Origin: Trichosporon coremiiforme
Taxonomy: Eukaryota; Basidiomycota; Tremellomycetes; Trichosporonales; Trichosporonaceae
Direction: 5' to 3'
Assembly: GCA_039545355.1 (NCBI GenBank)
Contig: BCJJ01000029.1
Coordinates: 62,001-126,000 of the forward strand
Length of the DNA: 64,000 bases
Position 1 is the stretch's first letter. Each line of letters opens with the position of its first letter. The notes under the pieces were generated by a model. It had not been told where the DNA came from. It saw nothing but the letters and a program-made list of their open reading frames with translations, and searched no databases. Below are positions 23,804 to 35,134 of this stretch, piece after piece. The translations under genes and the position numbers were made by a program.

Positions 23804-25475
23804 CGAACAAGAAGCGGACGATGATGGGCTGATCTCCAGATCGCTGGGTAGGGTTCGACGCAAGGGTACGCACGTACAGACGCCGTTTCATGAATGAGCC
23901 GTTCCTCGAATCCTGCGCCAAATGTATCGACATCAAGGTACTTGATACATGAGGATGAGGCAGACATTCAACTCCAAACGATCGCCTCATGGTTGCCGGA
24001 ACATGGCGAGCATGGAGCGGGGGAGCATGTAGGGCTTTGACAAGTCATGTTCTGAATGCTGTGGTGTCGAGTAAAGTCGCCTTGCTCCTCGCCGTTCACT
24101 CTTCGCGAGCTTGCAAGAGGCCAAGAGGTCAGCAGTGTATCGCCGAGCGCGTAGAAATCAGAGTCAGCGTGCTGCTGCATCGTACCTGACCAACGAGCGG
24201 GTACCAGTATAGTGGGTGGGGTTACGAGATGTCTTCCCCGCTGTACAGCGCGTGCCTGAGCTCACTCTCGTTCCAGCCGTTCCTGCATTCCACATCCCAG
24301 CGTGAACTGTAACTCTCTTCCTGGCTCGACGTTTGGGTGGGGAAGATCCACGCTCACTGCAGGCGATGTAGACTCGCCCACTATCCTCTGCACATCTGGA
24401 CACCGAGGTCAAGCACAGCCTGCCGCACGTTCATGTTCACGCCCATGGAGCGATGGATCACGCCAAGCCCCAAGGGGAAGCTGTCGAGGGGCCCACCGCC
24501 GACAGGAGAGGATCGAGAGGAGCAACAAAGGGCCGCCCAAAAGAAACGAGTGGTTAACCGCGTGCATTCGTCCAGGGTGCACTAGTGAAAAGATCAAGGT
24601 TAGCCCTCAGCCTTAAGTGCCAGTACACTAGCAAGCTTCACTTGGGATCTCCGGTGGCGTCTGCCGCTGCCGTGCGGCGCAGGCGGGCGTGGGGCACCCA
24701 TGCCGCCTGCCGCCTGCCGCCTGTTTCTGCCAGCTCTCCACCGCCCCGGCAGAATATGCGGATACGTGATACGTCCACCAGCGTCCACTGCATGCGCAAT
24801 GCAAGAATGAGGAGAACTGCGGATGCGCCGCGAAGTGGGGTCTGTCTGTACAAACCACACACTGAGGTACTGAGACGGGGGACCAGAATCCTGGTGCACG
24901 GTCCGGCGCATACAGCGGCACCTCGCGGCGCGTGCGGCGCGCGCGGCGCAAGGGCAATTGTAGGCGCTGGCAAGGTACAGCGAGGTACTGGCGCAACTTT
25001 GTAAGAGTTCGCTGCGCTCTGCGCTTTAGCATGCAGGATACAGTTACGATGCAACTGGTACAGGGCAAGGGTGCACAAAAGCAATGCGCGACGGACAGGC
25101 CTCAGGCCTCGTGACAGGCGACAGGTGACGGAACAGTCGAAGACAGGCAGACAATTCAGGCGGCACAAGCACTTGGTCCCCTGCAGTTACATCCCGCGTT
25201 TGTTTCTACCACCCGCCACCGGTACATCCACAAAACCGTGCACATCCCAGACACGCCAGATGTCACACCCCCCTTCAACTGCAATACTGCATCGTCTCTT
25301 TCTCATCTCTCTCCCTCTCTCTTGTCTATCTCTACATTACTCTGCGCACAGACGCCAACGCAACTAGCTCGGCTCATCCTTGCCGCGTAACGCACTCGAC
25401 TTGTCCTCGCACTTTGATCACCACCACACACTGCGACTACCCAACGACACCTCCACCACCAGCGACCAGCGAGCG

Positions 25476-26021
25476 ATGCCGGCAGACATCGCCACCCCGC
25501 GCCCTCCCCTCCTCTCTTCGAGCTACCTCGATCTCACTCCGCTAAGCGCGACACGTCGCCTAGCCCCAACCTCAACAAGCATGCGGCGGTACGTGTCAAC
25601 GCCCCTGTGCTCATCGTCGACGGTCCCGCGGCGCCTCCCCTCTTCCCACACCACAGCGTCCACTGCGGCATTAGAGTTTGACTCCGACTCGGACACCTCT
25701 TCCCTCTCGAGCGCGCAATCTACACCGTTGCCGCCGACCCCGCCAGCCCTCCCGCTTCCCGACTCGCGCACTTCCACACCGTCACCGACGCCCCCCGCCT
25801 TTGCCATGTCAAGAGGGCGAGCTGTGCCGATAGGCGGTGTCGCGATGCAGCGCACCTCGGGCTCTCTCGGCAGCGACGGCAACCCCTTCGCCATGAAGCA
25901 AGCCAAGCGGCAACGGGAACGTGGGCTCAGCGACCCCGCATCACCGAACGCGGGCAACGTGCGCGCCCTCCGCCCAGCCGCGAGCGTCATGACGATCCGC
26001 ACGGTGGAGTGGACCGCGTGA
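25476..26021 (+). CDS. Hypothetical Ser/Pro/Thr-rich protein
   Basis: Single frame of 181 aa from the ATG at 25476; an in-frame extension to 25380 has no better start. I do not recognise it. Composition is Ser/Thr/Pro/Ala-rich, with a stretch of alternating Ser-Asp (FDSDSDTSS) and proline runs. The C-terminal ~55 residues are less repetitive, with two NPFAM/PAFAM-like motifs and a basic KQAKRQRER patch that could be a nuclear signal. Support for being real: high GC at third codon positions like neighbouring genes, and a C/T-rich leader just upstream. The stop overlaps a GTGAGC that could be a splice donor, so the 3' end may continue in an exon I cannot place. Confidence 0.45.
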   Translation: MPADIATPRPPLLSSSYLDLTPLSATRRLAPTSTSMRRYVSTPLCSSSTVPRRLPSSHTTASTAALEFDSDSDTSSLSSAQSTPLPPTPPALPLPDSRTSTPSPTPPAFAMSRGRAVPIGGVAMQRTSGSLGSDGNPFAMKQAKRQRERGLSDPASPNAGNVRALRPAASVMTIRTVEWTA

Positions 26022-27611
26022 GCGCCCTAGACGGGAGCGCGCGAGCGCCAGCGAGCCAGCGCACCCATCGTGGCTTTCCATGCTTTGCGCACAGCGCACA
26101 ACTTGCTGCGGAATGCACAGGCATTGCGCGAAATGCACGCATGCACGCCTCCACCTCGTCCGCCTTGCATACCGCTCAAAGCAAGCCGGCATGCCCCGGC
26201 GCGCGAGTCCTACCCTTGCGAGTCCTTCCCTGCCCGCCCTGCCCGCCCCGCCACGCCGAGCCCGCGATCGAACTCGGCACCACGGTATACCCACCGATCA
26301 TCGCTTCGGACTCCTTACGTCCGCCACCGACCGATCAGCAAATATCACCATCAATCGAACCCCCGCGCGTTCCTGTCATTTCTACCCTTTTGTTCCTGCA
26401 TTACGGTGCCCGATCCAGCGAAACGGACCCACACCCATACACACACCGCAGCTGCGCCGGGCTTACAGCATGTGCTTGCAGTCTTGCGTCATGATTGATC
26501 ATAGTCATGCGTGCATGTGTAGCTGACGAGCCCCTCACCCACTCGCTGCGCGAGGAGGAGGCTTATCAGCACAGTGGCCCCGACGAATGGATGGAACGAC
26601 GCCATGCCTCAGCCGCAGCCTCACATCATCACCTGACACTTGACTTTTACGGACACGTTCATGACGAACACGAACAATTGTTACGACACGAGTACCCACG
26701 AACCCCCCAGGCCAGACCCGCGCCGAGCGCGACGTTGTCACACCCGCACACACCCACATGTACTCCCAACCCCCTCCTGCCACCAATCCGCCGCGTTCGA
26801 GCGCAGTCATACCCCCCTCCCCCACTTGTCCACATTCACACTCTGTTACACTTAGCTCAAACTACACGCACGCATCAGCATAATCGCATATCCACGCATA
26901 GTCTTTAACGTTGTCAATAGCTGTTTCACCCAAGGGATCGAAAGGACCCAGAGATGTCATGTTTCTGCCACGATGCCAAACGACATGTTTCAGCCGCAGC
27001 GTAGACGGGGCGAAGGTTGAATGAGGTGCATGTCGTCATACACTGATGAGAACAATGGACATCGGGCCACCGGGTCGACGCCGGGTTGACGCCAGGTCGG
27101 TGCTGAATGGTTTTTCGGGGTGTCTGTGGAGCGATCGCTTCAGTTGTGTCGCATGTCTGAATGCTTTCAACGGAAGTTGAGCGGTCCAAGTGAATGCCTT
27201 CTGGAACAACTCGACAACTCGAACGAGCAATGTGTTCCATCTGTGTTCGAGCTGGGTTCGAGCTGGGTTCGAGCTGGGTTCGAGCTGGGTTCGAGCTGGG
27301 TTCGAGCACTTGTTCTACTCAATGCGCAGTCCCGTCCACCCCCAGTGGCCAGCGTACTCCCGACAGACCCGTGTCTGATGAGCACTCATGGACCTCGTGC
27401 CAAGTATCGTCTCGCAATACAGTCGACGGATATTCCAACCCCCAACAGCCCACCAGCCGGTCGATCAACGCGTCAACGCACAAGAGTCGCGGAATGTGCC
27501 AAAATGCGATTGAAATGCATGTGTGCTCTATGTCTATATCCCCCATGCCCCCTATGCCGTTCCCACTGCTCGCTCGGTCCCACCCGACCGGTCCGTCCGG
27601 CCCGAGCACGA
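26022..27611. other. Intergenic DNA with an 11-bp minisatellite
   Basis: About 1.6 kb without a supported gene. It separates the small ORF at 25476 from the 3' end of DBP4. Up to about 26900 the plus strand is strongly C/A-rich (CACACCCACATG, ACCCACACCC). The only clear structure is the tandem repeat at 27246-27307. Confidence 0.45.
27246..27307. repeat. 11-bp tandem repeat, 5.6 copies
   Basis: The unit TTCGAGCTGGG is repeated five times without mismatch, followed by a 7-bp partial copy. The period is not a multiple of three, so it would encode a 33-bp/11-residue pattern in any frame. All frames happen to stay open through it, which explains the repetitive ORFs drawn here. Confidence 0.9.
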
Positions 27612-30600
27612 TTAGTTGCCCTGCAGAAGACGCAGCGCGAGCGCCTCCTCGTCCTCGATATCGGCGGCCGAGGGCTTGGCCTTCTTGCTCCTGCGCTCCG
27701 GCTCGGGCGACGGCGAACGAGAGGGGGACGGCGACGCGCCGCCGATGTACGCGACGGGACCGTCGCCGTCGTCGCTGAACTCACCCGCGTCGTCCATGTA
27801 CTCGCGCATGGCCTGGGTGTTAGCTTGTATTCCTCCTCTTCAGATGGGACGGGGTCTGGGTGTGATCCGGTCTGGTACTGGGCTTGGTCTGGGATCGGTA
27901 CGCGAAAACAAGCGAAGGTGAGGGGGGACAGAGCGGGCGGAGTGATGGCGGAGTTTGTGGACATGCCCCGGCACGTCGTTCGGCACGAATGACTGGGACA
28001 AAGAGTGGGAATCGCACGTCCTGCTCGCTCCTCCCCTCCCCGGCGCGAGGTGTGCCGCAGGCACTGTATTGCTTGGAATAAGTCCAAAGCTAGCCACAGC
28101 TTGCCTGAGCTCGCTTGCAGCGCCGAAGCGAGGAAACGCCAGATTAAGGCCCCTTCCTCAACTCATCCAGGAAATGACCACAAAGTGGATTAAGGGAATA
28201 GACGTCCGAGAATTGAACTCTCCATGAAGCACTCGATGGTTCTCGTTAGTCGTGATCGCCGCAGCATTGCCTGGTTGCGCAATTACGCTAACTTCGAACG
28301 CGAAATCGATGCGAAATCAACATGATAACGAGAAAAGGCGAGATCAGGGATCCAGAGTTCATTAAGGCAGGCGCGTGTGGTCCGTGCGCTCCCACTCTAG
28401 CTCCACTTATTGGAGCTGATGGTTCTGTCCGTGCCGTGTTATCCCCTTGCAACACCATGTGCGGCGCCGAGCTCCACCGAGCTTCGTCACAGCGGACACG
28501 ACACGTCGGATCACATGAACGCCCAACCTCGCCCAGCTCGGCAACGCGACGAAGCTCTGACGGAAAGGTTCCGAGAAGGAACCGAATGTCAAGCTCATCT
28601 GGACACAAGGTACCGACCGAACCACCACGAGTTCATAAGGAACGCGCCAGGGCCAGGGCGGTTGATTCCCATAACGCTTCTTCGTTCTGCACTTTGGTCA
28701 TGTGCACCCGTCTTCAGACGGAAGCCACGTTGAACCAAGTTGTTCCTGCGGCAGAACGTGCCTGCGGTAGAAGCTCGGGAGACCCAGCATCGCTTCAATG
28801 GACCTGTGGGGATACTTGCCACACCGCAGCAACATTCGCAGTGCGGTTCCAGCACACCAGGGGATCTCGTGTGCTCAACTAGTCGCGACGCGACGATAAG
28901 GAATGACGCGATCGCGATCACGAGACTGGGAACGTTACGCTAGCTCATCGTGAGATCACCGCCTCGCGATGTTACGACATGCCCACTGTGATCGTGGCCG
29001 GTGATGAGCAAGATGACGAGAGACATGCAGCCGCGTGGACACACGGACTAACAGCCTAATAGAGGTAGACGTATCGCCTGACGACCGATGCGGCTGACAT
29101 TGACGCTCGCATGAGGCCCGCGCGTCACGAGGTCCGCCGCAAGGTCTGTATCAACACGCCGAACGGACACGCGCAGCAAGAGCCCGCCCTACCCGAAACA
29201 AACCGAGACCACGAGACCCAACCAGAAACCAAACCGAAACTGAGACCAAACACGACCCAGAAACATGGACTCACCTCCCTCTCGCGCTCCTTGCGCTTGC
29301 GCTTGAGTTCTCGCCGCTTCTCGCGCGCGACCTGTCGGTCGATGACGTCGGCCTCCTTCATGCGCTCCTTCTCCTCCTCGAAGAACTTGCGGCGTGCCTC
29401 CTCGCCTCCGGCCTCCTCCTCTGCACGCGCGCCCGCCTTCCAGAAGTCGCGCGCCGTGCCGTCGTCCTCGAACACGACCTTTGTCGGCGCGGGGCGCGAC
29501 TTGAGCACACCCTTCTTCGTCGAGGCGGCCTTGAGCTTGCGCTTCGACAGGTCCTCGGACGAGATGAGCGGCTCTGAGGGGCCGGCAGCCTCCTCGTCGT
29601 CTGACTCCTCGCCGCCAGACAGGTCGTGGTTCACTCGCGCGAGCGTGAAGACGTCGTCGTCGCTGTCGTCCTCGTGCTCCACCATCTTGTTGTAGTGCTC
29701 CGAAAGAAGCGTCTGGTTCTTGCGCTCGAACATCTTGTCGTACTTCGTGCGCACCTTCTGGAAACGTCAGTTGACTCGCAAAACTACTGCAACTCACCGG
29801 CGCCATTCGTACTGGCCGCGACGAGTCATCCGATTCGCTGCCGCTCTCGCCCTCGCTGTCCGACTCGGAACCGGATCCCTCCTCAGCCTCAGCCTCTTCC
29901 TCGCTCTCCTCCTCATCCTCAGACTCATCCTCGTCGTCACCCTCGCTCTCCTCGCTGTCGCTGGCGAGCTTCTGGTGGATGACGATCGGTCCGTCGTCCT
30001 TCACCTCCTCCTCCTTCTTCTGGCTGCCGCGAGACCGGTTCTTCCGTCCGGTGCCGGCTGCACCATCCAGCAGCTTGATCTGCGGCGCTCCCGGCAGACC
30101 CATGCTCGCCGCGTACGCCTCAGCCGGCAGCTCGCTCAGCTTGAAGATCGACTTGTCCTTCTGGATGTGGACCGAGCGCATGTATGAGATGAACGCCTGT
30201 ATGTCAGCTGGACAATACGGACACTGGTAGCGGATCCAGGTCGTACTCACCCTCTGGCCGAGGTACTTGATCTCGGGCTCCTTAAACGCAAAGTTCTGCA
30301 TTTGCTGCTCAAGGTTGCCCATCTTGCTCTCCTTGATTTTGATCTTCTTGACCTCGATGTTCTTCTCGGACCAGCGCGCGAGCATGCCTTCCTCCTCGGA
30401 GGGAAGGAGGATACAGAGACCCTTGCCCTCGGACTGGTAACGCGCCGTTCGTCCGACGCGGTGGATGTAGCTGTCGACGTCATCAGGGCAGTCGAGCTGG
30501 ACAACCCAGTCAACGGCGGGGAAGTCGAGACCACGAGCCGCGATGTCGGTACAGATGAGCAGGGCGGAGTTGGAGCTGGAGAACTTGGAGAAGATCTCCA

Positions 30601-31743
30601 TACGCGTCTGCTGCTTCTGCTTGCCGTGCAGGTGCATGAGCGGCAGACCGGGATGCAGGCGACGGAACGTCTCGAAGATGAAGCGCACCTGCTTGCCCGA
30701 CGTGACGAACACGACACCCTTCATCTTTAAGTGCGTCTTGATGAAACCCCACAGCGCGTCGAGCTTGCGCTCAAGCGGTACGACCGTGTAGAACTGCTCC
30801 AGGTTCGACGGCATGACTCCCTCCTCTCCCGGCTTGTTCGTGTTGATGTAGAGCGGGTCGTGCAACGAGAGCTTGGCCAGCGTCGCAAGATCCTTGCTCT
30901 GCGTGGCGGAGAAGAGCAGCGTCTGTCGGCTGGTGTTGTTTCCTCCCGGCGAGAAGTGCTTCACGATCGCACGAAGGGCGGGCAGGAAACCCATGTCAAG
31001 CAGTCGGTCCGCCTCGTCGAGTACCAGCATCTTCAATCCCGCGCTCTCGAATCCGACCGTGCTGTCGAGGTGCTGCAAGAGTCGTCCCGGTGTCGCGATC
31101 AGGATGTTCATGCGGCTCAGACGGTCGCGCTCCTCCTTCAATGGCTTGCCGCCGATGACGAGACCAGCCGAGAAGTTGTGGTACATGCCGATCGAGCAGA
31201 GGGCGTTGAACGTCTGCATGGCGAGCTCTCGTGTCGGCGAGATAACGACAGCACCGAGACCGTCCATCTGTCCCCACTTGTGCATGAAGAGTCGCTCGAG
31301 GATCGGAATGAGGAAGGCGAGCGTCTTGCCGGATCCGGTACGGGCAGAGCCCATGATGTCCTGACCCTTCAGCGCCGGCGGAATGGACAGAGCCTGAATC
31401 GGCGTCGGGTTCACGAAGTGCGCCTTCTTCAGTCCTATCTTGTCAGCTACCAACGAAGTCGCCCTAGCTACTCACCTCGCAGCGTCGGCTGGGACAGAGG
31501 AAGCTGCTTGAACTCGGTGATCTCACTCGGAGCAACCTGGAAGTGTCAGCTATCAGTATAGCGTTGCCGCAGCTTTGCACTCACGTAGTTGTCGATCTTG
31601 GCTTGGAGCTCCCTCAGCTCGGCGTCGATCCTCTCACGTTTCGCCTTGTTCGTCTTGACGAGCGGCTTACCACCGCCCTTTCCCTTGTCCTTTCCCTTCC
31701 CCTTAGCCCCATTCTGTCTGGAGCTTTCGCCTTGGGGAGCCAT
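27612..31743 (-). CDS. DBP4: DEAD-box RNA helicase Dbp4 (Hca4)
   Basis: Six exons: 31743-31585, 31536-31476, 31434-30251, 30196-29798, 29757-29275 and 27812-27612; introns 48, 41, 54, 40 and 1462 nt; 828 aa. Dbp4 acts in early pre-rRNA processing and frees U14 snoRNA from pre-ribosomes. Motifs: Q motif (NPTPIQ), SARTGSGKT, PTRELA, DEADRLLDMGF, SAT, ARGLDFPAVDW and HRVGRTAR. The Dbp4-specific LGQRAFISYMRSV block is restored by removing the 54-nt intron, which is in frame and stop-free. The C-terminal extension is acidic, then KRKEREREE. The last 66 residues, after the long intron, are Ser/Pro-rich and end EDEEALALRLLQGN, resembling the conserved Dbp4 tail. The donor (GAG|GTGAGT) and acceptor (CTAACACCCAG|GCC) are good and in phase, but that join is the least certain one. 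Confidence 0.88.
27813..29274 (-). other. 1462-nt intron 5 of DBP4
   Basis: Bounded on the minus strand by GTGAGTCC and CTAACACCCAG. Most other introns in the window are 32-60 nt. No supported coding exon lies inside: frames on both strands are short and the composition differs from the flanking exons. I looked for box C/D snoRNA signals on the DBP4 sense strand and found no clear paired C and D boxes. Alternatives are a nested or antisense transcript, or that the 27612-27812 exon belongs to another message. Confidence 0.6.
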
Positions 31744-32335
31744 CGCGGTGAGTGATGTGTGCCGGTTGCTCGAGGGCCGATATTTGGGGAAGACCGAAAT
31801 CAAAATAACCAGCTCATGAGGGAGGCCGAGATCCAAGATTTCAAAATCGTGACGCAGGTCACGTGCATGTGGTGGCGAAAGTGGAGGCGCTTCATGGGTT
31901 CGAATCCGGGCCGCTGACGTTAGCATGCATGTGCATCTGCCTCCTGAATGCTACATGCACGGCGAGAGCGTTTCTGCTTTCCTATGGAGTATCTAGTCTT
32001 TCTGGGTTTCACTTTGGAGCATGCGAAGTTGTTAGAAATGCGGTATGCAGTTGCCGAGTGCAGAATTTGTTGGTCATCTCCACTGCACGCTCACATGGTG
32101 AGTTGGTCGCGCTGTGGATAGGCAGTACGTATCATTAGAAGATCGTTCGCAATACTCCCTCTTGCACTGTACTTCTTCGTCCTCCTCCATTATGGTTCCT
32201 TCCGTGGTGGAACATAGGCTTGGACTACTCGGCGGGGCAAATCTGATCCATATTCATACAACAACAAATGGAAGCTCTGGCGGCGGATATCTAACGCACG
32301 CTCAGAGACGCTTACAAGGGGATCTGGAGTGCCCG
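31744..32335. other. DBP4 upstream / zinc-finger gene 1 downstream region
   Basis: 592 bp with the DBP4 promoter and the 3' end of the first zinc-finger gene, both on the minus strand. A GGTTCGAATCC-like word at 31898 is not part of a tRNA (see rejected items). Nothing else seen. Confidence 0.5.
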
Positions 32336-33047
32336 TCAACCCATCCTTCCGGACACAAACTGCGTTTCCGGAACGGTTTGTGACCGCGGCAGTGAGAACT
32401 CGCACTGCTCGCTCTCGACGTGGTTCACGGCAGCAGCGAGACTGGAGAATCTTTGATCACACTCCCGCATGTTCGGGCAGAGATACTTCTGATCCTTATC
32501 TGAATGTCAGCTCTGCCTCCTCCTCCACACCGTCTGTATTCTTTTCTCTCTCCCGATAGATGGACCTCAGATTAGGTAGATCCCATAGCCTGAAACACTC
32601 ACGCGCGGCTAGAATGTGCCGCTTCACGATCTCCGGCGCCGTGACCTCGATCCCGCAGCTCTTGCACCGGTACATATCCTGTCTCGCCGCATACGTGATG
32701 CGGAGGACTGCCGGTTGCAGTGCCGCAAGGAGGTTCGTGACGTATCCCGCTGGGTCGACTTGCTTCAGGTACTTCGTCATTGTGCGAGCATTTACTTGCG
32801 GGGCGGCAGTACAGCCCTGTTCCAGGTGCCTTACGACCCCGGACGCATTCGCGTATCCACGAGAGCAGAAGGGACATGCTATGCTCTGGTTCAGATGTGT
32901 GATTGAGCGGAGGTGTGTTCGGAGATGGCCCAGTGTGTCGAAGGAGTGGTCGCAGCTCGCGCAGTGGAAGGTTGGCCGGGGGCGGTCGTCGACCACTTCC
33001 GGCGGACGCTCCTGCACCCACCGCGTGTTCATGTGGGAGATGAACAT
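32336..33047 (-). CDS. C2H2 zinc-finger protein, cluster copy 1
   Basis: Exons 33047-32603 and 32499-32336 with a 103-nt intron; 202 aa. Four finger units: C-x2-C-x12-H-x5-H; CPFC ... RHLEQGC; C-x2-C-x12-H-x4-H; and a final C-x5-C-x12-H-x6-C unit (LAAAVNHVESEQC). The histidine ending the third finger is made by splicing (C|AT). Between the fingers lies the family linker DPAGYVTNLL. This is a fungal C2H2 family common in genomes but without assigned function; nucleic-acid binding is likely but not shown. Unlike copy 2, the tail after the last Cys lacks the QVQNTMG motif and ends SGRMG. It lies 349 bp from the start of copy 2's end, same strand, a head-to-tail pair. Confidence 0.75.
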
Positions 33048-33396
33048 GGCGCGCCTGCCGTCAGTTGAGAGTGAGTGGAGTAGTGAGTGAGTGTCAGAGA
33101 AGAGACGAGTTCAGAAAATCCAGTAGGAGATTTGCGGAGCACATGAAGGTGGGAGCGGAGATCTCGTCCTTCATGCTGAGAGGCTGCGAAACGCCACCGC
33201 CGCCTGCCGCAAGCCCTTGGCCAGCCTGACACAGTGCGCGGAATGCGCCTTGCTATTTTCCTATTGTTCCAGCACGGAGCTTACCATACAACGCACCGGT
33301 CCTATGCATACAATACACACATGCTTATCTCTGAATGGTCAGAGACGGAGTGGGGCTTGCCCTACTTCGCCTACTCTGTAGCTTGGCTCGACGAGC
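33048..33396. other. Spacer between zinc-finger copies 1 and 2
   Basis: 349 bp holding the promoter of copy 1 and the 3' UTR of copy 2. No extra finger remnant was found. Confidence 0.5.
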
Positions 33397-34160
33397 TCAG
33401 AAGGTCAGACGGCGGTCGCTGCCGATCAGGTTGCCCATGGTGTTCTGCACCTGGTTGAAGGTCATGTAGCCGCAGCGCTCGCTCTCGAGGTGGTTCACGG
33501 CTGCGGCGAGGGTGGTGAACTGCCTGTTGCACGTGCGGCGGTTGGGACAGTGGTACAGGTTCTGCTGGTCTGAGTGTCAACGAGCGTGCTAGGCATGCCC
33601 CCGTGGCTGGTTCGCGCCCTCGCACAGACGTCGCCTTAGGTGACATGGACACCGACGGCGGACAGTTACTCACGGACGGGCGAGTTCAGGTGCTGGTTGA
33701 GTGAGTTCTTGGTGCGGAATTCGCGGTTGCAGAAGTAGCACTGCCAAGCGCGGCCGTTCCAACTCTGGTTCGAGGTCGTGTACGTCGGCGTCTCGTACTT
33801 GAGCAGGAGGTTCGTGACGTAGCCGTTGGGGTCGCGCTGCTTCATGATGCGGAAGATCTCCTCGCGGTTGATGCCCGGTGCGCGGGGGCAGGAGCCGCGC
33901 TCGAGGTGGTGAATGAGACCTGTCGCGGTCGAAAAGCTGCGGCTGCAGAAGGGACAGAGTGTGTTGGTGCCGCGGTGGATGTGCGAGCGAAGATGCTGCT
34001 GCAGGTTGTGCTCGTTGAGGAAGGTGCGGTCGCACGACGAACAGTAGGCGGGAGCGGGTTGCACCACTTCGGCGTAGCCGGTGGTGTGCACTACTGTGTT
34101 GACGGGATAGTAGTGGTCGTCTTCCGAGTCCGAGTCGTAAGTGTTGTAGTAGTAGGACAT
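33397..34160 (-). CDS. C2H2 zinc-finger protein, cluster copy 2 (best-preserved)
   Basis: Exons 34160-33674 and 33569-33397 with a 104-nt intron; 219 aa. It starts with a Tyr/Asp/Ser-rich leader, then a finger CSSCDRTF...HLRSHIH, the CPFCSRSF...HHLERGSCP unit and the linker RDPNGYVTNLLLKYE. A third finger C-x2-C-x12-H-x5-H follows, whose last His is encoded across the intron (C|AC). Last is C-x5-C-x12-H-x6-C (TTLAAAVNHLESERC) followed by QVQNTMGNLIGS. The HLNSPVH motif at the junction is common in this fungal family and confirms the splice. An in-frame ATG at 34217 is possible, but ACGATG at 34160 fits better. Function unknown. Being complete at both ends, it serves as the reference for the decayed copies. 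Confidence 0.8.
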
Positions 34161-35134
34161 CGTGACGAGGTTTGGTGTGGAGAGGCGAGAGGGAAGGCGA
34201 GGTGAGGGGAAGTGCAAAGGGGTCGTCTATTGGCGTCGAGCTTATCAAGCAGTATCAAAAGCACAGTCGAGGAAGACAGACGTGCAGGGGTGGAAACGGT
34301 TGATTGTCATGACGAGAGCCGCTAGCGGCGCCGCGTCTCAGGTCATAGCGCAGCTTCCACATGCACGGTGCAAGGCGGCCGTTACCTGGAGAGCACAAAG
34401 CCGCCTTCACCATCATTGTCTCTATAGAGCACCTCACCGTATCGCAATTGCGCAGAAGTCCACAGCGACGAGCCGTGAGCAGAATGCACTGTGCAGATGA
34501 TGTCACTTCACATTGGTTGCTGCGAATGGTGAGCCAGATAGCTTTTGCGGATCGGACAGATCGTCACGAGGACGGAAAGGATTCGATCTGTGTTCGGATG
34601 TTCAGGATAGCCAGGATGGACAGGGGGTGTGTCATGGAGGTGGGAAGTATCGGGCCTAGGGCCTGGTTTTCAAAACGTGTTCGGATCGACTTACCGCCAC
34701 ACGTTTCGTCCTCACTACTCCCAATCCCTTCATATTCCCAGAAGAGCTCTGCTCAATTCCAGTGTCCAACCAACGATCGAGGGAGCGACGTCGTATCGTT
34801 GAAGACGCTGGCAAGGACGAAACGAGACCAGCCGCCGAACTTCAGCTATGGACAGAGACTGCAAGAGGCTGTGATTTCATAAAATAACTCTAAAATCAAG
34901 TGCATAGACGTTGCCGTTACTTGGGCCACGCATTACTCCAGATACTTCGCTTGGTTCTCTCTGTTACCTGTATGCTGGAAGGCATAAGAACAAGCAGGAG
35001 GACGCCATCTTGCACCAAGCATTCCGCCTTCAGCGAACACCGATTCATCTCGGATTCGAAGTGTCGGATATACCCGACGATCGCCAGAGCTCGGCAACTT
35101 TGAAACCCGTATCTGACAATCGCCCACTTGTCCT
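34161..35134. other. Intergenic region, zinc-finger copy 2 / Nudix gene
   Basis: 974 bp between two divergent starts, so promoters of both genes lie here. Short ORFs only; none supported. No repeat or RNA gene seen. Confidence 0.5.

Larger units (their letters stand above)
21890..25475. other. Gene-poor stretch with short simple repeats
   Basis: 3.6 kb with no frame I can support as a gene. ORFs of up to 236 codons overlap on both strands and are Arg/Ser/His/Cys-rich. Visible structure: an 8-bp unit CTGAAATG three times at 22990-23013; five CTCACCG heptamers within 23723-23803; many CACTGC/GCACTG words near 23200-23260; and CTGCCGC repeats near 24707-24722. From about 25260 the plus strand turns C/T-rich, consistent with the leader of the ORF at 25476. 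No transposon ends or coding remnants were recognised. Confidence 0.4.

Noticed and set aside
29001..29080. Possible plus-strand box C (GTGATGA) and box D (CTGA) in the DBP4 intron region
   Set aside because: The terminal stem pairs for only two bases and it lies antisense to DBP4. Too weak to call a snoRNA; kept only as a question within the intron entry.
31880..31925. GGTTCGAATCC word resembling a tRNA T-loop
   Set aside because: The five-base T-stem does not pair (two of the first three pairs only), and no D-arm, anticodon arm or acceptor stem is present upstream.
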